Position numbers and translations under genes: made by a program
Source: Streptomyces tendae
Lineage (GTDB): Bacteria > Actinomycetota > Actinomycetes > Streptomycetales > Streptomycetaceae
Assembly: GCF_014650435.1 (NCBI RefSeq)
Contig: NZ_BMUY01000006.1
Location: 186,001-250,000 of the forward strand
DNA: 64,000 bases
Direction of reading: 5' to 3'
Shown: piece by piece, positions 32,514 through 39,143 of the stretch
Layout: the number at the start of each line of letters is the position of its first letter
How positions within the stretch are numbered: the stretch's first letter is position 1
Notes under the pieces: generated by a model
What the model was told of the DNA's origin: nothing
The model's database searches: none
The model's input: the letters and a program-made list of their open reading frames with translations, nothing else

Positions 32514-32908
32514 GGCGCCACGACCGCGAACGCCTCGATCTCCATGAGGAACTCCGGCCGGACCAGCGCGGCCACCTGCACCGCCGACGCGGCCGGCAGC
32601 CGGTCGTCGGGTATGTGCTCGGCGCGGGCCGCGCGGATCGCGCCCATGTGGGCCATGTCCGTGACGAAGAAGGTCAGCTTCACCACGTCGTCGAAGGTCG
32701 CGCCGGCCGAGGCCAGGCACCGGCGCAGGTTCTCGAACACCTGGCGGGCCTGGGCCTCGGGGTCGCCCTCGCCGACCGCCTTGCCGTCCTCGTCCAGGGC
32801 GAGCTGCCCGGAGACGGCCACGAACCGCCCGGTGCCGAGGACGACATGCGTGTACTGCGCGGCGGGCGCGACGCCCTCGGGTGCGGGGATCCTGGTCAGC
32901 TCACTCAT
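32510..32908 (-). CDS. RidA/YjgF-family protein lacking the catalytic arginine
   Basis: The 132-residue trimer-forming RidA-fold protein shows FVAVSGQLALDEDG, ARQVFENLRRCLASAGATFDDVVKLTFFVTD and a C-terminal LMEIEAFAVV. RidA enzymes hydrolyse reactive imines using an arginine in the P-A-R-S motif; here the motif is PAAS (A107), so imine deamination is unlikely, and it belongs with the non-catalytic Rid subgroups. It is coupled to the GNAT gene and would be co-made with it. ATG 32908 is chosen over ATG 32926 because the family alignment begins there. Confidence 0.83.
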   Translation of the reverse strand: MSELTRIPAPEGVAPAAQYTHVVLGTGRFVAVSGQLALDEDGKAVGEGDPEAQARQVFENLRRCLASAGATFDDVVKLTFFVTDMAHMGAIRAARAEHIPDDRLPAASAVQVAALVRPEFLMEIEAFAVVAP

Positions 32909-32963
32909 GCGTCCATGGTGGACCACGCCACTGACAACGCCCCGACGGGGTCGAGGTGAGCGG

Positions 32964-34553
32964 CTAGCCGCGGAAGCCGAGCAGCGCGTGCAGGGTCGAA
33001 CCGCGCGAGGACGTGGACGCGGCCTTGGACTCCAGCGGCTTCGGGTCGGGCAGCGCCGGGCACACCGCGTCCGCCTCGCCTCCGTCCCCGCGCGGCACGG
33101 TGCCGTCGGTGAGATAGGCGGCCAGGTGCTCGTCCAGGCAGTCGTTGCCGCTCAGCGTGATCCCGTGGTTCCCGCCGCCCTCCTCGACGACGAGGGCGGA
33201 GTCCCGCAGCAGCCGGTGCGCGCTGACGCCGCCCTCGTACGGCGTGGCCGCGTCGCCCGTCGCCTGGAACATCAGGACGGGGGGCAGGTCGCCGCCCGCG
33301 ACGTCCACCGGCTGCCCGGACCCCGTGGGCCAGAACGCGCACGGCGCGTTGTACCAGGCGTTGTTCCAGACCATGAAGGGTGCCTTCGCGTACAGGTCCC
33401 AGCTGTCGTCGCGCCACTCGTCCCAGTCCCGCGGCCAGGCGGCGTCGCGGCACTGCACCGCGGTGTAGACGCTGTAGCCGTTGTCCCCGGAGGCGTCCGG
33501 GGCCCCGAAGTTGTCGTACGCCTCGACCAGCGGGCCGGTGTCCTCGTCGTTCACGTACGCGGCGAACGCCTCGGCCAGGTAGGGCCAGTAGCCGTTGTAG
33601 TACCCGCCGGGCATGTAGGTGTCCTCCAGCTCGGAGGCGCCCACCTTCCCTCCGGCGGGCCGCTTCGCCAGCGCCGCACGCATGGCGTACCAGGCGGCCT
33701 CGACCCGTTCGGGGTCGGTGCCCAGGCGGTAGGCGGCGTCGTGCTCGGCGATCCAGGCCAGGAAGGCCCGGTGGCGGTCGTTGAAGGCGAGGTCCTGGTT
33801 GAGGTTGGCGTCGTACCAGACGTCGTCCGGACCGACGACGGAGTCCAGGACCAGCCGCCGCACCCGCTCGGGGTAGAGCTTGGCGTAGACGGCGCCCAAA
33901 TAGGTGCCGTACGAGTAGCCGAAGTAGTTGAGCCGCTCGGCACCGAGCGCCGCGCGGATCGCGTCCACGTCCCGCGCGGCGCTCACCGTGTCGATGTGCG
34001 GCAGCACGTCCGCGTACTTGTCGCCGCAGGCGTCGGCGAAGGACTCGGCGCGCGCCAGGTTGGCCCGCTCGACCTCCGGCGTGTCCGGCAGCGAGTCGGG
34101 ACGCACGGGGTCGAAGTGGCCCGGCAGGCAGTCCAGCGCGGGAGTGCTCTTCCCCACCCCGCGCGGGTCGAAGCCGATGACGTCGTACTGTGCGGCCACC
34201 TTCGCGGGCAGCGACGACGCCACGAACCCGGCGAGCGTCAGCCCGCTGCCGCCGGGGCCGCCGGGATTCACCAGCAGCGGGCCCTGGTACGTCCTGGCGG
34301 TGTGCGGGACGCGCGACAGCGCCAGCGTGATCTGCCTCCCGCGCGGACGCGCGTGGTCGAGCGGCACCTCCAACGTCGCGCACTGGAGCGTCGGGTAGTC
34401 CTCCGTGGCGCACTTCTCCCAGTGCGGGCGCGCCGCGGGCGCCGCGGACGCGGGGTGCGCGGGCCGTGGCGCGCTCGCGTCGGCGGGGACGGCCGTGACG
34501 GTCCCGGCGGCGATGACGGCGGCGCCGCACAGCACGGCTGCGCGTTGTCTCAT
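32964..34553 (-). CDS. secreted alpha/beta-hydrolase, tripeptidyl aminopeptidase-like (S33)
   Basis: The 529-residue exported hydrolase resembles Streptomyces Tap/SlpD/SlpE, which remove tripeptides from protein N-termini. A Sec signal peptide spans about residues 1-27 (MRQRAAVLCGAAVIAAGTVT...ADASA). Features of the S33 fold: oxyanion region LLVNPGGPGGSG, FDPRGVGKS, nucleophile Ser214 in GYSYGTYLG, acid in FQATGDAATP and His in GGGNHG near the C-terminus, the TAP-like C-terminal domain. Cysteine pairs are typical of secreted enzymes. A 14-bp palindrome lies 111 nt upstream. Exact specificity is inferred from family. Confidence 0.88.
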   Translation of the reverse strand: MRQRAAVLCGAAVIAAGTVTAVPADASAPRPAHPASAAPAARPHWEKCATEDYPTLQCATLEVPLDHARPRGRQITLALSRVPHTARTYQGPLLVNPGGPGGSGLTLAGFVASSLPAKVAAQYDVIGFDPRGVGKSTPALDCLPGHFDPVRPDSLPDTPEVERANLARAESFADACGDKYADVLPHIDTVSAARDVDAIRAALGAERLNYFGYSYGTYLGAVYAKLYPERVRRLVLDSVVGPDDVWYDANLNQDLAFNDRHRAFLAWIAEHDAAYRLGTDPERVEAAWYAMRAALAKRPAGGKVGASELEDTYMPGGYYNGYWPYLAEAFAAYVNDEDTGPLVEAYDNFGAPDASGDNGYSVYTAVQCRDAAWPRDWDEWRDDSWDLYAKAPFMVWNNAWYNAPCAFWPTGSGQPVDVAGGDLPPVLMFQATGDAATPYEGGVSAHRLLRDSALVVEEGGGNHGITLSGNDCLDEHLAAYLTDGTVPRGDGGEADAVCPALPDPKPLESKAASTSSRGSTLHALLGFRG

Positions 34554-34663
34554 GGCGTTCTCCCAGGACTCCCAGGACGGCGGGGCTGCGGTCCGCGCGG
34601 GTCGCGGTCCTCGCCGGATCGTCCCGGGGAGCGCCTTCGGAAGAACGAGACCTGTCCCTACTT

Positions 34664-34677
34664 GACCCGATCGGGTC
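34664..34677. promoter_or_regulatory. 14-bp palindrome upstream of the secreted peptidase
   Basis: GACCCGATCGGGTC is perfectly symmetric and lies 111 nt before the peptidase ATG on the minus strand, in the gap after the radical-SAM gene. It may be an operator; there is no known match that I can name. Confidence 0.35.
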
Positions 34678-34739
34678 GGAAGATGCCCTCCAATGCGCCT
34701 ACTCGGACGTGTTCGACCGGGGCTCGTGCTCCAGGGTCC

Positions 34740-35786
34740 TCACAGGAGCGACAGCTGCACCGGCTCGCTGGCCGCGGGTCCGGCCGGCCCCGGGGGCGCC
34801 GGCTCCGCGATCCGCCGGGGCATCCCCGCGCGCGCGGGTCCGATGCCGTACTCGCGGGCCAGGTCGTGCACCTGGCGCGTGATCCGGCGCTGGTACCACT
34901 TCGGGGCGTAGGCACCGTCCGCGTACAGCCGCTGGTACCGACGGACCAGGTGCGGATGGTGCCGGCCGAGCCAGTCCATGAACCACTCGCGGGCGCCCGG
35001 ACGCAGGTGCAGCACCAGCGGCGTCACCGAGGTGGCGCCCGCGGCGGCGATGGCCCGCACGGTGGCCCTCAGCTGGGCCGGCTCGTCGCCGAGGAAGGGG
35101 ATGACCGGGGCCATCAGCACCCCGCAGCCGATGCCGCGCTCGCCGAGGGCCCTGACCACCTCCAGCCTGCGCTCCGGCGCCGGGGTGCCCGGCTCCACGG
35201 TGCGCCACAGCTCCGCGTCGGTGAAGCCGACCGAGACCGAGATGCCCACGTCCGTCACCCGGGCCGCCCGGGTCAGCAGGTCCAGGTCGCGCAGGATCAG
35301 CGTGCCCTTGGTGAGGATCGAGAAGGGGTTCGCCCGCTCGGTGAGGGCCTCGATGATGCCCGGCATCAGCCGGTAGCGGCCCTCCGCGCGCTGGTAGCAG
35401 TCGACGTTGGTGCCCATCGCGACGTGCTCGCCCTGCCAGCGGCTCGAGGCCAGTTGGCGGCGCAGCAGCTCGGGCGCGTTCACCTTGACGACGATCTGGG
35501 AGTCGAAGCCGAGCCCCGTGTCGAGGTCCAGGTAGCTGTGTGTCTTGCGCGCGAAGCAGTACACGCACGCGTGCGTGCAGCCCCGGTAGGGGTTCACCGT
35601 CCACTCGAACGGCATGCGCGAGGCCCCCGGCACCCGGTTCAGGATCGAGCGGGCCCGCACCTCGTGGAAGGTGATGCCGCGGAACTCGGGCGTGTCGAAG
35701 GTGCGGGTGGTGACGGCGCCCGCGCCGAACAGCGCGGTGTCCGCCGCCCGGGCGTGGTCGGAGTCCGTGAGGTTCTCCCAGCGCAT
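34740..35786 (-). CDS. radical SAM protein, Rv2578c / spore photoproduct lyase-like
   Basis: The 348-residue iron-sulfur enzyme has the radical SAM cluster motif C70-x3-C74-x2-C77 in NPYRGCTHACVYCFAR, next to EWTVNPYRG, and a TIM-barrel core (VVKVNAPELL, GTNVDCYQRAEG, ILTKGTLILRD, GISVSVGFTD). This family (Rv2578c/SplB-like) is related to spore photoproduct lyase and is often annotated as DNA repair, but its reaction is unproven. A LexA-like box, GAAC-N4-GTTC, lies 35 nt before the start, which would make it SOS-inducible (inference). ATG 35786 follows GAGGAGG. Confidence 0.85.
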   Translation of the reverse strand: MRWENLTDSDHARAADTALFGAGAVTTRTFDTPEFRGITFHEVRARSILNRVPGASRMPFEWTVNPYRGCTHACVYCFARKTHSYLDLDTGLGFDSQIVVKVNAPELLRRQLASSRWQGEHVAMGTNVDCYQRAEGRYRLMPGIIEALTERANPFSILTKGTLILRDLDLLTRAARVTDVGISVSVGFTDAELWRTVEPGTPAPERRLEVVRALGERGIGCGVLMAPVIPFLGDEPAQLRATVRAIAAAGATSVTPLVLHLRPGAREWFMDWLGRHHPHLVRRYQRLYADGAYAPKWYQRRITRQVHDLAREYGIGPARAGMPRRIAEPAPPGPAGPAASEPVQLSLL

Positions 35787-35814
35787 TGCGGCCTCCTCGG
35801 TAGCACTGTTCGAC

Positions 35815-35820
35815 ACAATA
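35815..35820 (-). promoter_or_regulatory. candidate -10 box of the radical SAM gene
   Basis: On the minus strand TATTGT lies 29 nt before the ATG and directly abuts the LexA-like box. This gives a leader with the GAGGAGG ribosome binding site. The -35 is unclear. Confidence 0.4.
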
Positions 35821-35832
35821 GAACACTTGTTC
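35821..35832. promoter_or_regulatory. LexA-like SOS box
   Basis: GAACACTTGTTC matches the invariant core GAAC-N4-GTTC of the actinobacterial SOS box TCGAAC-N4-GTTCGA; the outer two bases on each side differ (TA and CC). It sits where LexA would block the radical SAM promoter. Confidence 0.5.
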
Positions 35833-35946
35833 CCTTGATCGTGCGGGCGAGTCGTGTGGGGCTGCTTCGCGCCCCCCGATTTGGTGGCCGGGCGGCGGGG
35901 TGGTTGGCTTGCCCCGAACCCGAGAACCAGGCCCTGGAGGAACCCG

Positions 35947-36390
35947 ATGGCGCAGGTCGAGGCGACGACGGAGCGGATCGTCGCAGCGGACGCGGAGACG
36001 GTGTTCGACACCCTCGCCGACTACAGCGGCACCCGCGAGAAGCTGCTGCCCGAGCACTTCAGCGAGTACGAGGTCCGGGAGGGCGGCGACGGCGAGGGCA
36101 CCCTCGTGCACTGGAAGCTCCAGGCCACCAGCAAGCGCGTCCGCGACTGCCTGCTGGAGGTCACCGAGCCGACCGACGGCGAGCTGGTCGAGAAGGACCG
36201 CAACTCCTCCATGGTCACCACCTGGCGGGTCACCCCGGCGGGCGAGGGCAAGTCCCGGGTCGTCGTGGTCACCACCTGGCAGGGCGCGGGCGGCGTCGGC
36301 GGCTTCTTCGAGAAGACCTTCGCTCCCAAGGGCCTCGCCCGGATCTACGACGCGCTGCTCGCCAAGCTCGCCGCCGAGGTCGAGAAGTAG
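35947..36390 (+). CDS. SRPBCC-family protein
   Basis: The 147-residue protein has the START/Bet v1-like SRPBCC fold, a hydrophobic pocket for small lipids or polyketides. It begins with the typical TTERIVAADAETVFDTLADY, has LVHWKLQATSKRVRDCLLEV in the middle and ends with the long helix IYDALLAKLAAEVEK. There is no catalytic motif that allows a function. ATG 35947 follows GGAGG. It is monocistronic with a hairpin behind it. The GvpZ protein at 61256 has the same fold but is not closely similar. Confidence 0.85.
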   Translation: MAQVEATTERIVAADAETVFDTLADYSGTREKLLPEHFSEYEVREGGDGEGTLVHWKLQATSKRVRDCLLEVTEPTDGELVEKDRNSSMVTTWRVTPAGEGKSRVVVVTTWQGAGGVGGFFEKTFAPKGLARIYDALLAKLAAEVEK

Positions 36391-36407
36391 CCAAAGCGCA
36401 ACCACGG

Positions 36408-36424
36408 GGCGGCCGTTGGCCGCC
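36408..36424 (+). terminator. terminator hairpin after the SRPBCC gene
   Basis: GGCGGCC-GTT-GGCCGCC is a perfect 7-bp stem with a 3-nt loop, 18 nt past the stop codon. Confidence 0.65.
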
Positions 36425-36490
36425 TCACCGGTTCGAGTGATCTCCGTCCGAACGCACCGTACGTCCGTAACTCGTCGCACTTGTTCGCAG

Positions 36491-36509
36491 TTGTCGCCTC
36501 AGGCGGCAA
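36491..36509. promoter_or_regulatory. inverted repeat upstream of the MFS gene
   Basis: TTGTCGCC-TCA-GGCGGCAA pairs in 7 of 8 positions plus one G-T. It lies 32 nt before the GTG start, over the region where the promoter should be, so an exporter repressor could bind here. No regulator gene is adjacent. Confidence 0.35.
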
Positions 36510-36540
36510 ATGTGAGCAGGTGTGACGAGGGGAGCGGTAC

Positions 36541-38997
36541 GTGGGCGGGATCACTCTGGTGCAGGACCCGGTAAGGGATTCCGCACAGGCCGAACCGGTC
36601 GTCGCCGACCGGGTGCCCCCGAAGGCACCCGTTCCCGGGACGGACGGGGAGCCGACTGCCGGGCTGAGCCCGCGCCGGGTGCGGCTGGTCTTCGTCGGGC
36701 TGATGCTGGCGCTGCTGCTCGCCGCCCTGGAGCAGATGATCGTCGCCACGGCGCTGCCGAAGATCGTCGGTGAGCTGCACGGTCTGGACAAGATGTCCTG
36801 GGCGATCACCGCGTACCTGCTCACCTCGACCGTCGGACTGCCCATCTACGGCAAGCTCGGCGACCTCTTCGGCCGCAAGGGCGTCTTCCAGTTCGCCATC
36901 CTGGTCTTCGTCGTCGGCTCCGCGCTCGCCGGACGGGCGCAGACCATGGACCAGCTGATCGCCTTCCGCGCGGTGCAGGGCGTCGGCGCGGGCGGCCTGA
37001 TGATCGGCGTGCAGGCGATCATCGCGGACATCGTGCCGCCCCGCGAACGCGGCCGGTACATGGGCCTGATCGGCGCCGCCTTCGGACTCGCCTCCGTCGC
37101 GGGCCCACTGCTCGGCGGCTACTTCACCGACCACCTCTCCTGGCGCTGGTGCTTCTACATCAACGTGCCCTTCGGCCTGGTCACCATGGCCGTCGTCGCC
37201 GTCGTCCTCAAGCTGCCCAGGCCGCGGGTCAAGCGCCGCCTCGACATCCTCGGCGCCCTGCTGCTCGCCGCCGCCTCCACCTGCCTGGTGCTGCTCACCA
37301 GTTGGGGCGGCACCGAGTACGCGTGGGGCTCCGAGGTCATCCTCGGCCTCGGCGCCGGAGCGGTCGCGGCCACCCTGCTCTTCCTGGTCGCCGAGCACTT
37401 CGCGCCCGAACCGCTGATCCCGCTGCGCCTGTTCCGGGACTCCATCTTCAACGTCACCGCCCTGGTCGGCCTCGTCGTCGGTGTCGCCCTGTTCGGCGCC
37501 GCCAGCTACCTGCCGACCTTCCTGCAGATGGTCGACGGCGCCAGCGCCACCGAGTCCGGCCTGCTGATGCTGCCGATGATGGGCGGTGTCGTCGTCGCCT
37601 CGGTCCTCTCCGGACAGCTCATCAGCCGCACCGGCCACTACCGCAGCCACCCGATCCTCGGCAGCGCCCTGTCCGTCCTCGGCATGTGGCTGCTCTCCCG
37701 CCTCGACACCGACACGTCCCGGCTGAACTACAGCATCTGGATGGCCGTCCTCGGAGCCGGTATCGGCATGGTGATGCCGGTCCTGGTCCTCGCCGTGCAG
37801 AACTCCGTGCGCCCCACCGACCTGGGCACCGCGACCAGCGCCAACAACTACTTCCGGCAGATCGGCGGGAGCGTCGGCGCGGCCGTCTTCGGCACTCTTC
37901 TCACCGGCCGGCTCACCGACGCCCTGGCCGACCGGATCCCCGCCGAGGCGGGGGCCGGGCTCCCCGACGCCGAGGCCATCACCCCACAGCTCGTCCACTC
38001 CCTGCCCCCGGCGCTGCGCGACGCCTACATCGGGGCGTACGCCGACGCCATGCCGCGGATCTTCCTCTACCTGGTGCCGGTGCTCGTCCTCGGGCTCCTC
38101 ATCGCCCTCTTCCTCAAGGAGAAACCCCTGGTGTCCCACAACGCCCCCGTCACCGAGCCGGAGACCGCACAGCACGTACCGCACGCACCGCAGCCGCAGC
38201 AGGCGGCCCAGGTGCCACCGGCCCGCTCGCCCTACGCCGGCGGCATCCCCGTCTGCGGCACCGTGCAGCACCCCGACGGCACCGTCGTGCCCCGCGCGGC
38301 ACTCACCCTCATCGACGTCGGGGGACAGCAGATCGGCCGGGGCGCCAGCGGCGACGACGGACGGTACGCGCTGGCCACGCCCGGCTCCGGGGCGTACGTC
38401 CTGATCGCCGCGGCCGGCGGCCACCAGCCGCAGGCGGTCTCGGTCACCGTCGGCGAACGCCCGGTGGAGCTGGACGTGGTCCTCGGCGGCGCCGGACGCC
38501 TGGCCGGCAGCGTCGTGACCGCCGACGGCAGCCCGGTGCGCGACGCGACCGTCACCCTCACCAACGTCCACGGCGAGGTCGTCGCCACCACCCGCAGCGG
38601 CCGCGAGGGCGGCTACGTCATCACGGAGCTGGTCGCGGGCGAGTACACCCTCGCCGCCAGTGCCCCCGCCTTCCGCCCGGCCGCCCTGCCGGTCAGCGTC
38701 CAGGCGTCCCGGGAGACCCGGCAGGACGTCGAGCTGGCCGGCGGCGCCGTGCTGCGCGGCACGGTCCGGGCCGGCGGCGGACGGGTCGTGGAGGACGCGC
38801 GCGTGACGCTCCTCGACGCGGCCGGCAACGTGGTGGACACCCTGACCACCGGCCCCGACGGCACGTTCCGGTTCGTGGACCTGTCCTCCGGCGAGTACAC
38901 CGTCATCGCGGCCGGATACCCGCCGGTCGCGACCGTGCTCCAGGTGGCCGGTGGCGGCCGTACCGAACGCGATCTGCAACTCGGGCACGAGGACTGA
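36541..38997 (+). CDS. DHA2-type MFS exporter fused to three carboxypeptidase-regulatory-like domains
   Basis: The 818-residue protein has two parts. Residues about 48-545 are a drug:H+ antiporter of the 14-span DHA2 (EmrB/QacA) class: motif LEQMIVATALPKIVGEL, GKLGDLFGRKGVFQF (motif A), GVGAGGLMIGVQAIIADI, and GPLLGGYFTD (motif C). After a Pro/Gln linker, residues about 565-818 hold three beta-sandwich repeats of the CarboxypepD_reg/CnaB-like type, each with the pattern G-T-V...DG...V..A.VTL.D..G.......G.DG.Y.......G.Y.L (for example VTLTNVHGEVV and VTLLDAAGNVV). The tail follows the last span, so its side depends on topology; with 14 spans and a cytoplasmic N-terminus it would be cytoplasmic. 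GTG 36541 follows GAGGGGAG. Substrate unknown. Confidence 0.88.
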   Translation: MGGITLVQDPVRDSAQAEPVVADRVPPKAPVPGTDGEPTAGLSPRRVRLVFVGLMLALLLAALEQMIVATALPKIVGELHGLDKMSWAITAYLLTSTVGLPIYGKLGDLFGRKGVFQFAILVFVVGSALAGRAQTMDQLIAFRAVQGVGAGGLMIGVQAIIADIVPPRERGRYMGLIGAAFGLASVAGPLLGGYFTDHLSWRWCFYINVPFGLVTMAVVAVVLKLPRPRVKRRLDILGALLLAAASTCLVLLTSWGGTEYAWGSEVILGLGAGAVAATLLFLVAEHFAPEPLIPLRLFRDSIFNVTALVGLVVGVALFGAASYLPTFLQMVDGASATESGLLMLPMMGGVVVASVLSGQLISRTGHYRSHPILGSALSVLGMWLLSRLDTDTSRLNYSIWMAVLGAGIGMVMPVLVLAVQNSVRPTDLGTATSANNYFRQIGGSVGAAVFGTLLTGRLTDALADRIPAEAGAGLPDAEAITPQLVHSLPPALRDAYIGAYADAMPRIFLYLVPVLVLGLLIALFLKEKPLVSHNAPVTEPETAQHVPHAPQPQQAAQVPPARSPYAGGIPVCGTVQHPDGTVVPRAALTLIDVGGQQIGRGASGDDGRYALATPGSGAYVLIAAAGGHQPQAVSVTVGERPVELDVVLGGAGRLAGSVVTADGSPVRDATVTLTNVHGEVVATTRSGREGGYVITELVAGEYTLAASAPAFRPAALPVSVQASRETRQDVELAGGAVLRGTVRAGGGRVVEDARVTLLDAAGNVVDTLTTGPDGTFRFVDLSSGEYTVIAAGYPPVATVLQVAGGGRTERDLQLGHED

Positions 38998-39006
38998 GAC
39001 CGGCCC

Positions 39007-39030
39007 ACCGGCGCGCGTTCGCGCGCCGGT
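39007..39030 (+). terminator. terminator hairpin after the MFS gene
   Basis: ACCGGCGCGC and GCGCGCCGGT form a perfect 10-bp stem with loop GTTC. A partial second copy of the right arm follows (GCGTTCGCGCGCCA). Confidence 0.7.
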
Positions 39031-39143
39031 GCGTTCGCGCGCCACCAATTCCCCCGTTGCCGCACATGGTCACCGGCCACCCCCGTACGGTGGTGACGGC
39101 GACACAGATCTTGCGGAGCCGTGGGCAGAGAGGGCCTGACGCC

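Noticed and set aside
37149..39143. Upstream in-frame extension of the SpoIIE-type protein across the MFS gene
   Set aside because: It is an out-of-frame reading of the MFS gene, Arg/Pro/His-rich with no domain; the ATG at 39144 has a ribosome binding site.
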